A model generated the notes under the pieces. It saw nothing but the letters and a program-made list of their open reading frames with translations. It ran no database searches and was not told the origin of the DNA. From the NCBI GenBank assembly GCA_963765555.1, contig CAVXWX010000001.1, positions 62,001-126,000 of the forward strand: a stretch of DNA of 64,000 nt. The letters run 5' to 3'. A program made the position numbers and the translations under genes. This document shows, one piece after another, positions 56,379-64,000 of this stretch. This DNA comes from JL08 sp963765555 (GTDB lineage Bacteria > Pseudomonadota > Alphaproteobacteria > Rhodobacterales > Rhodobacteraceae). How positions within the stretch are numbered: position 1 is the stretch's first letter; each line of letters starts with the position of its first letter.

Positions 56379-56411
56379 GCCTTCGGCGAAAGTATTTTTG
56401 AAAAGATGAAG
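56379..56411 (+). repeat. Gene-end repeat, copy 3
   Basis: GCCTTCGGCGAAAGTATTTT then TGAAAAGATGAAG lies 28 bases after the phhB stop in the same orientation. It is closest to copy 1 at 35513 (GCCTCCGGCGGGAGTATTTT). All three copies follow a gene end in the transcribed orientation. Confidence 0.6.
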
Positions 56412-56458
56412 GGTTGGGCGGGGCCGCCCGAACACGGACGGCACCGCCTGACGTACAT

Positions 56459-56947
56459 TTACATCGCGTCCAGCAACGCTTCGCCGCCCGATACGTCGCA
56501 GACGCCGGGGCTTTCTTCTTGCTGGAACAGGGTGACAGTGCCGTTATCGACCAGCATGGCATAGCGTTTGGACCGCGCCATCAGACCGGCAGGCGGGGCA
56601 TCAAAGTTCATGCCGATGGCCGTTGTGAACGCGCTGTTCGCATCGGCCAGCATGGTGATGCCGGCATCGGTTGCACCGGTCGCTTCGCCCCATGCTTTCA
56701 TCACGAAGGGATCATTCACGCTGATGCAGATGATTTCATCCACGCCTTTGGCGTCGAACTGGTCTTTGGTGCGCACAAAGCTGGGCACATGGGCCGAGTG
56801 GCATGTGGGCGTGAACGCACCGGGCACCGCAAAAATCACGACCTTGCGGCCTTTGGTCTTGTCAGACAGGGCAACGGCCTCGGGGCCGTCTGCGCCCATT
56901 TGGACCAGAGAAGCGTCGGGCAGTGTATCGCCTTGTGAAATTGTCAT
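56459..56947 (-). CDS. Peroxiredoxin, Prx5 (AhpE/PrxII) type
   Basis: The 162-residue protein has the peroxidatic C49 in VPGAFTPTCHSAHVPSF and the conserved downstream Arg in MARSKRYAMLVDNG. Prx5-type enzymes reduce peroxides using glutaredoxin or glutathione. Single gene on the minus strand. Confidence 0.94.
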   Translation of the reverse strand: MTISQGDTLPDASLVQMGADGPEAVALSDKTKGRKVVIFAVPGAFTPTCHSAHVPSFVRTKDQFDAKGVDEIICISVNDPFVMKAWGEATGATDAGITMLADANSAFTTAIGMNFDAPPAGLMARSKRYAMLVDNGTVTLFQQEESPGVCDVSGGEALLDAM

Positions 56948-57042
56948 GGTGTGTCCCTTTCGGATAATTGCGTTTTGCTTGTTTGAGGATATAGGGTTCG
57001 GCGAGGCAATGGACCACTGGTTTTCGCGCGGGAGAGCATAAA

Positions 57043-58252
57043 ATGAGCCACATCGTTGTGATCGGGGCGGGACAGGCGGGATCGTCTTTGGTTGTGCGTC
57101 TGCGCAATGGCGGGTTTGACGGGGAGATCACGCTGATCGGGGCCGAGCCGGTGCCGCCCTATCAACGCCCGCCATTGTCCAAGACCTATCTGACTGGGCG
57201 AGATGGCATTGGAGCGCTTGTTTCTGCGCCCCGAGGCGTTTTACGGCGAACAGGGCATCACCCTGAAACTGGGCCATGCGGTGGACGCGATTGATCCTGC
57301 GGCCAAAACCGTTTCGGTCGCGGGCGAGGCGATTGCCTATGACCAGTTGGTGCTGACCACCGGTTCTGATCCGCGCCGCCTGCCGGCTGCGATTGGCGGC
57401 GATCTGGCGGGGGTGCATGTGGTGCGCACGCTGGCGGATGTGGACGGCATGGCGGATGATTTCAGGGACGGTGCGCGCGCGCTGATTGTCGGCGGTGGTT
57501 ATATCGGGCTGGAGGCGGCATCGGTCGCGGCCAAGCTGGGCGTGAAGGTGACGCTGGTGGAAATGGCAGACCGGATTTTGCAGCGTGTGGCCGCACCGGA
57601 AACCAGCGATTATTTTCGCGCGCTGCATCGCAGACATGGTGTGGATATCCGCGAAGGTGTCGGGCTGGAGCGGTTGCTGGGCGACGGGCGCGTTTCGGGC
57701 GCGCGGCTGAGCGATGGCAGTGAACTGGCGCTGGATTTCGTGATTGTCGGGGTCGGGATCACACCGGGGCAGCGGCTGGCCGAGGCGGCAGGGCTGACCC
57801 TGAACAACGGGATCGAGGTTGACGCGCAGGGGCGCACATCCGACCCGTCGATCTGGGCGGCGGGGGATTGCGCATCGTTTCCCTACAAGGGCGGGCGCAT
57901 CCGGCTGGAAAGCGTTCAGAACGCGATTGATCAGGCGGAATGTGTGGCCGACAACCTGATGGGCGCGCAGAAAGACTATGTGCCGCAGCCGTGGTTCTGG
58001 TCGGACCAATATGATGTGAAGTTGCAGATTGCGGGGCTGAACACCGGCTATGATCATATCGTCACGCGCCGTGGCGAGGGCGACACAGTGTCGTTCTGGT
58101 ATTACAGGGGAGACAGGTTGCTGGCGGTGGACGCGATGAACGATCCGCGCAATTACATGATCGGCAAACGGTTGATCGAGGCGGGTAAATCGCCCGCGCG
58201 CGACGTGATTGCCGACCCTGACACCGATATGAAGGCCCTGCTGAAAGCGTGA
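57043..58252 (+). CDS. FAD-dependent ferredoxin/rubredoxin reductase-like oxidoreductase, one frameshift
   Basis: About 402 residues after repair. N-terminal FAD fold IVVIGAGQAGSSLVVRLRNGG, then PPYQRPPLSKTYL; after the break, ALIVGGGYIGLEAASVAAKLGVKVTLVE (NAD fold), WAAGDCASFPY (FAD contact) and VQNAIDQAECVADNLMG. The shift is near 57197 (ACTGGGCG should have GG), restoring TGEMALERLFLRPE. Proteins of this kind pass electrons from NAD(P)H to ferredoxins or rubredoxins that serve oxygenases. It is the only such reductase in the window and could serve the Rieske or AlkB oxygenases; this is speculative. Confidence 0.9.
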
Positions 58253-58800
58253 GGATCATTGCGGGGCAGTTTCGCGGTCTGGCGCTGGCATCGGTGGGCA
58301 AGGGGGATGCGGGGGCGCATTTGCGCCCGACATCGGACCGCGTGCGCGAAAGCCTGTTCAATATCCTGACCAAGTATGACGTATTCGATGGCGCGCGGGT
58401 GCTGGACCTGTTTGCCGGAACCGGCGCGCTGGGGCTTGAGGCGCTGTCGCGCGGGGCGCAGCAGGTGTGTTTTGTCGATGACGGCGCCAAGGCGGGACAG
58501 TTGATCCGCCAGAATATTGCATTGACGGGATCAGGGGCGCAGACGCGGCTGATCCGGCGGGATGCACGCAAATTACCCGAAAACGAGGACGCGCCCTATG
58601 ATCTGGTGTTTCTGGATCCGCCCTATGGCAAGGGGTTGGGGGCGCGTGCGTTGGACGTGGCGAAAGCGGGCGGGTGGATTGCGGACGGCGCGTTGATTGT
58701 GTGGGAAGACAGCGCACCACAGCCTGCGCCGGACGGGTTTGCCCTGCTGGATCAACGCAAATACGGCGCGACCCATATCACGATTTTGCAAGCGGATTGA
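58249..58800 (+). CDS. rsmD: 16S rRNA (guanine966-N2)-methyltransferase
   Basis: The 183-residue protein starts at GTG 58249, overlapping the upstream stop as GTGA. RsmD landmarks: MRIIAGQFRGLAL, RPTSDRVRESLFNIL, VLDLFAGTGALGLEALSRGA (AdoMet motif) and the catalytic FLDPPYGKG. It methylates G966 of 16S rRNA. Confidence 0.95.
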   Translation: MRIIAGQFRGLALASVGKGDAGAHLRPTSDRVRESLFNILTKYDVFDGARVLDLFAGTGALGLEALSRGAQQVCFVDDGAKAGQLIRQNIALTGSGAQTRLIRRDARKLPENEDAPYDLVFLDPPYGKGLGARALDVAKAGGWIADGALIVWEDSAPQPAPDGFALLDQRKYGATHITILQAD

Positions 58801-58819
58801 GCCGTGATAGGCTGATGCC

Positions 58820-59026
58820 ATGCAAAACGTGGCGTCTTTTTTCAATGTCTGGATTTTGGGCCAACCAAAGCGGTCAAGCGTGCGCAGCGGCCCCGAACGG
58901 CCGCGTTATCGTGGGCCCGTTTTTCTAAGTGATGCGGTGGTGCCGTGGGGGCGCGAAACGGTATTGCTGGACCGGTTGCGCAAGGATGCGCTGGCGATGC
59001 AGGCAGATGAGGATAACAGCCGTTAA
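58820..59026 (+). CDS. Small protein of unknown function
   Basis: A 68-residue frame, 19 bases after rsmD, rich in Arg (PKRSSVRSGPERPRYRGPVF) with a helical acidic C-terminus. Its spacing behind rsmD and lack of overlap with other genes make it plausible. No strong ribosome binding site is visible, and I recognise no family. Confidence 0.4.
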   Translation: MQNVASFFNVWILGQPKRSSVRSGPERPRYRGPVFLSDAVVPWGRETVLLDRLRKDALAMQADEDNSR

Positions 59027-59042
59027 CCGGTGCGGGCGGGCG

Positions 59043-59810
59043 TTACCGTTGCAAGTCTGATTGACCTGCCATGGTGCGCAAGGCCTGATCTGTTGCGTCG
59101 TCTGCTGGAAAATACAGTTCGATTTTCAACTCGTGCAGGGTGATGTCTTCGGGGGTTCCGAATTGGGCGATGGTGGCGAACAGCGACAGGCGCTGCGTGC
59201 CGGTGTTTAAAGTGGTCGGGACAACGGGCATTTCGGCGGCATCCCCCTGCGCGGACACCTGTGCCAGTGTGGCCGCGACACGGTCCAGCGCGTCGACCCC
59301 ACCTTGTGCGGCGCTTTCGGTGCGCAAACGTTTGGCCGCGTGATGCGCGACGACGGGCCAGTTTTCAACCAGCGGTGGCAGATGGTCTGACACCAGCAGA
59401 TCAAGCAGGCTGTCGCCTTCTGACATACCCAACATGCCATAAAGCCTGTGGGCGGGTTGGTTCATGCGGATGATCGTCCACAACCGATCCAACGCAAGGG
59501 CGGGATAGGGGGCGTGCGCGGCCAGTGTGTATGCGATGGCCTTGCGAATGGGGGCCATTTCGACGTGATCCCATGCGCGCCCGGGATAGTGCGCCGCAAA
59601 ACCGGCGTGGGCCAACAACTGGTTGTGCGCGTCCATCGGCAAATGCAAGGCATCACCTAACCGTGCGATCATGGCGCGGCTGGGGCGGGCGCGGCCGGTT
59701 TCCAGAAACGAGATATGGCGCGAAGAAACATCCGCTTCGAGCGCGAGGTCAAGCTGGCTGTATCTGCGCGCCTGACGCCATGATTTGAGAGATCGGGAAA
59801 ACGGGGTCAT
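59043..59810 (-). CDS. XRE-family regulator with MmyB-like ligand domain
   Basis: The 255-residue protein has an N-terminal XRE HTH (LKSWRQARRYSQLDLALEADVSSRHISFLETGRARPSRAMI, residues 8-48) followed by an MmyB-like sensor domain, recognised by WTIIRMNQPAHRLYGM near 109, NWPVVAHHAAKRLRTE near 151 and TLHELKIELYFPADDATD near the end. MmyB domains bind fatty-acid-like ligands. Divergent from the small membrane protein gene, which it may control. Confidence 0.87.
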   Translation of the reverse strand: MTPFSRSLKSWRQARRYSQLDLALEADVSSRHISFLETGRARPSRAMIARLGDALHLPMDAHNQLLAHAGFAAHYPGRAWDHVEMAPIRKAIAYTLAAHAPYPALALDRLWTIIRMNQPAHRLYGMLGMSEGDSLLDLLVSDHLPPLVENWPVVAHHAAKRLRTESAAQGGVDALDRVAATLAQVSAQGDAAEMPVVPTTLNTGTQRLSLFATIAQFGTPEDITLHELKIELYFPADDATDQALRTMAGQSDLQR

Positions 59811-59919
59811 GCCGTGGTTTCTATCTGATGCTCGGCGTCTTGTCAGTTACCTGCGAGGTAATTGCGGGCACGACCTGTGCCGGATTATCGAAGGCCCGTT
59901 GGCAATGGGGAGAGAACAG

Positions 59920-60356
59920 GTGTCTTACGCGTTTCACAAATTCTGGCTGAAGATCACGGCGGTCACCGTCGGATCGTTCGGGCCGGTGTTTTTTCTGGGC
60001 ACGATGCAGGCGACCCGAGAGCCGGTGCGGTTTACGATGGATATTCTGAGTTGGCCGCTGGATGGGGCCACGACGTTTGACCATCCTGATACCGCGTTTC
60101 TAAGCGCGCTGGCGGGCGGGTTTTTACTGGGCTGGGGGTGTTGATCTGGTGCCTGTCGGTTTGGGTTTATGATGCGGCCCCGGAACCGGTGCGCCGCAGT
60201 GTGCTGACCAGCCTGCTGGCGTGGTTCGTTCTGGACAGTGCCGGATCGGTTGCATCGGGCAATGCGTCCAATGTGGTGTTCAACCTGTTTATTCTGCTGG
60301 TTGCTGTCGGCCCGATGTGGAAACCGGCTTTGCACATTGAACAGACACACAAATGA
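59920..60356 (+). CDS. Small membrane protein, one frameshift
   Basis: I start at GTG 59920, 6 bases after GGGGAGA. Two frames join into about 145 residues with four hydrophobic stretches: ITAVTVGSFGPVFFLGTM, TAFLSALAGGFLLGWG, VLIWCLSVWVYDAA and NVVFNLFILLVAVGPMW. The shift is near 60135-60140, where the run of five G seems to lack one. The family is unknown to me. Divergent from the XRE/MmyB regulator, 109 bases apart. Confidence 0.7.
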
Positions 60357-60358
60357 AA

Positions 60359-60382
60359 GCGCCGCCAGATATCCGGCGGCGC
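60359..60382 (-). terminator. Probable terminator of the TRAP binding-protein gene
   Basis: GCGCCGCC/GGCGGCGC with an 8-base AT-containing loop, 28 bases after the minus-strand dctP-like stop and followed on that strand by TTTCATTTG. The T-run is weak. Confidence 0.6.
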
Positions 60383-60409
60383 CATGGGTGGTGCCCTGTT
60401 ATGGGTTGC

Positions 60410-61444
60410 CTATTTCCAGTCGCGGGTGATCTGGACGGCGGCGCGGGCGTCAGCGATCAGGCCGGCACCGTTCAGGCCTTTGGCATCCATTTCCGCGATC
60501 CAGTTTGCGGTGACCGTTTCGCCCATCTCCTGCATCAGTTCGGTCTCGGCCTGACTGATTTCGCCGATGGCATTGCCGGACGCCTCCATCGCGGCGCGGC
60601 CTTCGACATCGCCCTGATCATGGGCGCGGCCCGCCCATGCGCTGGCCATCATGCCGGAATTGTTGTCGATCACGGCCTTGAGATCATCGGGCAGGGCGGC
60701 ATAGCTGTCTTTGTTCATCGCCCAGATAAAGAACAGGTTATACAGCGATTTGTCGCCCGCCACGTCTGTGTGGCTGTCGGTGAGTTCGTCCAGTTTGAGC
60801 GAGGGCGACATTTCCCATGTGATCACGCCGCCATCCACCACGCCTTTTGACAGCGCTTCGGGAAAGGCGGGGACGGCCATGCCGACCGGTGTTGCGCCAA
60901 GCTTGTCCAGAAGCAGGGTTGCGGGGCGGGACGGGCCGCGCAGTTTCAGGCCTTTGAAATCGCTGACGGCACTGATGACGGGGCCCTTTTTGTGGACCAG
61001 ACCACGCCCGTGCATGTGGGCGGCGATCAGGTGCACATCGGCAAAATCGTCCATCAGGTTTTTCTGGGTGAACAACCACGCCGCGCGGCTGGCTTCTTCG
61101 CCGGATTTGGTTGTCATGAACGGCATTTCCATTGCTTCCGCTTCGGGGAAACGGCCGGGCTGATAACCGGGAATGACCCAGCCGCCGTCAATCGCGCCAT
61201 CGCGGATCAGGTCGTACTGGCTGGGGGCTTTGCCGCCCAGTTGCATGAACGGGTATATTTCAACCTTGATGCGGCCATTGCTTTCCGCTTCGACCTTTTT
61301 GGCCCAGGGTTCGATGAAAAATTTCGGGTTCGCCGATTTGGGGGACACGAAATGCTGAAAGCGTAACGTGACCTCTTGGGCGGTTGCGGCGGTTGCGGCT
61401 GCCCCCAAGAGGGCGGCAAGGGCTACGGATTTCAGAAAGGTCAT
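60410..61444 (-). CDS. TRAP transporter solute-binding protein, DctP type
   Basis: The 344-residue protein has a signal peptide (cleaved after TAQ or ATA, about residue 22) and the DctP fold: VTLRFQHFVSPKSANPKFF, YPFMQLGGKAPSQYDLIRDGAIDGGWV, FKGLKLRGPSRPATLLLDKLGATPVGMAVPAFPEALSKGVVDG with the conserved Arg (R166-R170 region) that binds a substrate carboxylate. It serves import of an organic acid. No DctQ or DctM membrane subunit gene lies within the flanking genes, so it is an orphan here. Confidence 0.9.
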   Translation of the reverse strand: MTFLKSVALAALLGAAATAATAQEVTLRFQHFVSPKSANPKFFIEPWAKKVEAESNGRIKVEIYPFMQLGGKAPSQYDLIRDGAIDGGWVIPGYQPGRFPEAEAMEMPFMTTKSGEEASRAAWLFTQKNLMDDFADVHLIAAHMHGRGLVHKKGPVISAVSDFKGLKLRGPSRPATLLLDKLGATPVGMAVPAFPEALSKGVVDGGVITWEMSPSLKLDELTDSHTDVAGDKSLYNLFFIWAMNKDSYAALPDDLKAVIDNNSGMMASAWAGRAHDQGDVEGRAAMEASGNAIGEISQAETELMQEMGETVTANWIAEMDAKGLNGAGLIADARAAVQITRDWK

Positions 61445-61625
61445 CGCGGGGCCTCCTTTACATAGGACAAAGCGATACGCCGCTGCAGTGCGGCAATGGA
61501 AGATTTAGGGCGTGCATGGCTGCGTTGCAAATCATTCGCAATAACTTAGCGCAACAAAGGTCGATTTTTTCCGGATAAGCGCAATTGCTGGCTTATTATT
61601 CAGCAATTGGGGGGAAACCCTGAAA

Positions 61626-62453
61626 TTATTCCCCGTACGTGGGATGAAACCGGCCCGAGGGGGACAGGGTGAAAATGTCCACGCCGGTTTCGGTCACGCC
61701 GACCGAATGTTCAAACTGCGCCGACAGAGATTTATCACGGGTCACGGCTGTCCAGTCATCCGACAGGGTTTTGGTTTCCGGACGCCCCAGATTGACCATT
61801 GGTTCGATGGTAAAAAACATCCCCGGTTCCAGCGTGGCACCTGTGCCCGGACGGCCATAGTGCAGCACGTTGGGCGGGGCATGAAACACACGGCCCAGCC
61901 CGTGACCGCAGAAATCACGCACCACAGACATGCGGTGGCCTTCGACAAAGCTTTGGATGGCGTGGCCGATATCGCCGAACGTGTTGCCGGGTTTGACGGC
62001 CTCGATGCCGCGCATCAGGGCATCGTGGGTGACATCAATCAGGCGTTCCGCCTTGCGGGGCAATTTGCCAGCCACGTACATGCGTGACGTGTCGCCGAAC
62101 CAGCCGTCGACAATAACGGTGACGTCAATGTTCAGAATATCCCCGTCCTTCAGGGTTTTGGGGCTGGGAATGCCGTGACACACAACATGGTTCACCGAAA
62201 TACAGCTTGCGTGCTGATAGCCCTTGTATCCGATGGTGGCCGATTTTGCCCCCGCCGCTTCGACCATTTCAGTGATCAAACGGTCAATTTCTTCGGTGGT
62301 CTGCCCGACCTGCACGAGTGGCGCGACATCGTCCAGAATACGCGCGGCCAATGCACCGGCGGCATGCATTCCTGAAAAATCAGACGGTTCATAAATTCGA
62401 ATGCCATCTTTTGTCAGACGGCCACGGGGTTCGTTGTTCACGTGGGGCCTCAT
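61626..62453 (-). CDS. map: Methionine aminopeptidase, type I
   Basis: A 275-residue protein with the metal ligands in NIDVTVIVDGWFGDTSRMY (two Asp), GHGLGRVFH (His), FTIEPMVNLG (Glu) and SAQFEHSVGVTETG (Glu). ATG 62453 is weakly preceded by GAGA; GTG 62441, 6 bases after GAGG, is an alternative start. It removes the initiator methionine. It is 54 bases downstream of sfsA. Between it and the TRAP gene are 181 bases in which I see nothing. Confidence 0.95.
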   Translation of the reverse strand: MRPHVNNEPRGRLTKDGIRIYEPSDFSGMHAAGALAARILDDVAPLVQVGQTTEEIDRLITEMVEAAGAKSATIGYKGYQHASCISVNHVVCHGIPSPKTLKDGDILNIDVTVIVDGWFGDTSRMYVAGKLPRKAERLIDVTHDALMRGIEAVKPGNTFGDIGHAIQSFVEGHRMSVVRDFCGHGLGRVFHAPPNVLHYGRPGTGATLEPGMFFTIEPMVNLGRPETKTLSDDWTAVTRDKSLSAQFEHSVGVTETGVDIFTLSPSGRFHPTYGE

Positions 62454-62507
62454 TCTCGCGGTGTTAGGGGCTTATTATAACGTGATTATGAAAAGTGCCA
62501 GACCAGC

Positions 62508-63212
62508 TTAGACGCGGCAAGCGACCGGGCCCGACATATCGACCGCCCGAGGTGAAATGAGCGTGTCAAAGCAAAAGGTTTCAACACCTGCCGCGCGCGC
62601 CGCATCAAAGGCGTGGCCATAGGCCGGATCAATATCGCGTGCGAGATCGAACGCCGTGCAATCGGTGCGCTGCACAAGATACAGCATCGCGGCGCGATGG
62701 CCTTGCGCGACCATGTCGGCAAGTTCGCCCAGATGTTTAGCGCCCCGTTTGGTCACGGAGTCGGGAAATTCGGCCAGCCCGCTTTGGCGGCACAGCGTCA
62801 CGCTTTTGATTTCAAGGTAAAGATCGGGCAGGCCCGGTGCACGCAGCAGATAATCGATGCGGCTGCCCTGGCCGTATTTCACTTCGGCCTGGACGTCGGT
62901 GTAATCGGCCAGCGGCGCGATCTGTTGCCTGCGCAATGCATGTCCTAACACGCGATTGGGCACTGCCGTATCAATGCCGGTAAAGTGGCCGTTTTCGTGA
63001 TCGACAAGACGCCAGCCGTATTTCAGCTTTTTCTTGGGGTCATCATTGGGTTCCAGCCAGATTTTGCACCCCGGTTCGGCCAGACCCATCATGGAGCCGG
63101 GGTTGGCGCAATGGGCGGTGATTTCGCGCCCGTCCGGCAGCAGGCAATCGGCCAGAAACCGTTTGTAGCGCCGGATCAGCGTGGCCGGAACAAGAGGGGT
63201 TTGAAAGCGCAT
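62508..63212 (-). CDS. sfsA: SfsA family protein (sugar fermentation stimulation protein homologue)
   Basis: ATG 63212 gives 234 residues with SfsA landmarks: RRYKRFLADCLLPDGREITAHCANPGSMMGL, GSRIDYLLRAPGLPDLYLEIKSVTL, FPDSVTKRGAKHLGELADMV and the C-terminal ISPRAVDMSGPVACRV. The central part resembles a PD-(D/E)xK nuclease fold (E-x-K in YLEIKSV). The cellular role is not settled. It sits upstream of map and is divergent from the molybdopterin-binding gene. Confidence 0.92.
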   Translation of the reverse strand: MRFQTPLVPATLIRRYKRFLADCLLPDGREITAHCANPGSMMGLAEPGCKIWLEPNDDPKKKLKYGWRLVDHENGHFTGIDTAVPNRVLGHALRRQQIAPLADYTDVQAEVKYGQGSRIDYLLRAPGLPDLYLEIKSVTLCRQSGLAEFPDSVTKRGAKHLGELADMVAQGHRAAMLYLVQRTDCTAFDLARDIDPAYGHAFDAARAAGVETFCFDTLISPRAVDMSGPVACRV

Positions 63213-63258
63213 GGGACACCCCCTATACCTGCGGTCATATCCATTCAAGGACAAGACC

Positions 63259-63981
63259 ATGCCAAACCCCACTGCCGCCATGCTGGTGATCGGAGACGAA
63301 ATTTTATCGGGCCGCACCCGCGATTCCAACACGCACTATCTGGCGCAAGAGCTGACCAAGCAGGGCATCGACCTGCGCGAGGTGCGTGTTGTCAGTGATG
63401 ACCGCGCCGCGATTATCGGGGCTGTTCAGGCGCTGAGCGATGCGTTTGATCATGTGTTCACCAGCGGCGGGATCGGGCCGACCCATGATGATATTACCGC
63501 CGATTGCATCGCGGCGGCGTTTGATACGCATATCGACGTGCGCGAAGACGCGCGCACGATCCTTGCGCAGCATTACGAAAGATCAGGGTTGGAGTTGAAC
63601 GCGGCACGGTTGCGGATGGCCCGTATTCCCGATGGCGCGGGATTGATTGAAAATCCGGTATCGGCCGCGCCGGGGTTTTCGATTGAAAACGTCTATGTGA
63701 TGGCGGGCGTTCCGTCGGTGTTTCAGGCGATGGTGGCCAGCGTGTTGCCCACCCTGACGGGCGGTAAGCCGTTGTTGTCGCAAACCCTGCGCATTCAGCG
63801 TGGCGAGGGGGATATTGCCGGACCGTTGGCCGATCTGGCGGCCGAGTTTTCCGACCTGTCCATCGGATCCTATCCGTTCATAAAGGACGGGATTTATGGA
63901 TCGAACATCGTGATCCGTGGCAGCGACGGCGTGCGTGTGGATGCGGCGATTGCGCAACTTGCGGCGGCGTTTCCGGAATGA
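63259..63981 (+). CDS. Molybdopterin-binding (CinA N-terminal type) protein
   Basis: The 240-residue protein is a stand-alone MoCF_biosynth (PF00994-type) domain plus a short C-terminal part: MLVIGDEILSGRTRDSNTHYLAQEL near residue 8 and VFTSGGIGPTHDDITADCIAAAF near 68. This matches the N-terminal domain of CinA, without the C-terminal nicotinamide-nucleotide amidase domain. It may be a pyrophosphatase or cofactor-binding protein. The start is taken at ATG 63259 because the frame upstream to 63211 overlaps sfsA. It overlaps the next gene start by ATGA. Confidence 0.88.
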   Translation: MPNPTAAMLVIGDEILSGRTRDSNTHYLAQELTKQGIDLREVRVVSDDRAAIIGAVQALSDAFDHVFTSGGIGPTHDDITADCIAAAFDTHIDVREDARTILAQHYERSGLELNAARLRMARIPDGAGLIENPVSAAPGFSIENVYVMAGVPSVFQAMVASVLPTLTGGKPLLSQTLRIQRGEGDIAGPLADLAAEFSDLSIGSYPFIKDGIYGSNIVIRGSDGVRVDAAIAQLAAAFPE

Positions 63982-64000
63982 GCGGAACATCGATCTTTGA
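63978..64000 (+). CDS. Start of a further gene, truncated by the window edge
   Basis: ATG 63978 overlaps the preceding stop as ATGA and opens a frame MSGTSIF that runs off the window. The overlap is typical of co-translated genes; only seven codons are visible, so no function can be given. Confidence 0.45.

Noticed and set aside
1..64000. CRISPR arrays, rRNA operons, prophage or transposase genes
   Set aside because: None was seen: no regularly spaced repeats, no 16S/23S landmarks, and no transposase, integrase or phage structural proteins among the translated frames.

Overview
The window looks like a chromosome segment of a marine alphaproteobacterium of the Rhodobacteraceae (Roseobacter-type). 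The evidence is the gene families and gene order: rnhB next to a CcrM-type GANTC methyltransferase, smpB followed by a glutathione S-transferase, sseA and an aromatic aminotransferase, a DUF1523 protein beside a HIT protein, and repeated use of polyamine-type ABC and TRAP solute-binding proteins. It is gene dense with no prophage, insertion sequence, CRISPR array or rRNA operon. One tRNA gene, tRNA-Arg(CCT), is present.

Layout. 1-4.2 kb (minus): a hydantoinase/oxoprolinase pair (hyuA, hyuB) overlapping a HisC-like aminotransferase cut by the window edge. 4.4-6.7 kb (minus): a LacI-type regulator followed by a YcaQ-like DNA glycosylase. 6.8-21.9 kb: a catabolic island with a Rieske oxygenase, a complete polyamine-type ABC importer, an N-methyltransferase-like protein, a trimethylamine-dehydrogenase-like flavoprotein, a class III aminotransferase, a GcvT-like C1-transfer protein, two PYROXD2/CrtI-like FAD oxidoreductases and a BetI-like TetR regulator. 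A 17-base sequence containing the palindrome TGAGCGCTCA stands before each transcription unit of this island, which ties it into one regulon. I infer uptake and stepwise demethylation/oxidation of an N-methylated osmolyte-like compound; the substrate cannot be read from the sequence.

22-33 kb holds a membrane-anchored winged-helix protein, small secreted proteins, rnhB, ccrM (with three GANTC sites just upstream), a double-cupin protein, alkB, mutY, a DUF721 protein, a DsbA-like protein, a CaiB-type CoA-transferase and gabD. 33.3-39.9 kb is a compact co-directional cluster of uncharacterised genes built around an AAA-type ATPase: a coiled-coil protein, a 389-residue protein, the ATPase, a DUF6638-like protein, a small two-TM protein and a DUF1523 protein. 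This is the second candidate for an undescribed system. 39.9-64 kb is mainly housekeeping: HIT, a glycosyltransferase divergent from a sulfotransferase, lytic transglycosylase, smpB, sseA, aminotransferase, glnK-amtB, a class A PBP, mlaA-mlaC, ridA-ugpQ, rsmD, a TRAP binding protein, map, sfsA and a molybdopterin-binding protein.

Sequence quality matters for any reader. At least thirteen conserved genes, including rnhB, ccrM, mutY, sseA and phhB, are broken by one-base shifts. Most can be repaired by shortening or lengthening a short homopolymer by one base. I therefore annotate them as full-length genes with probable sequencing or assembly errors, not as pseudogenes.
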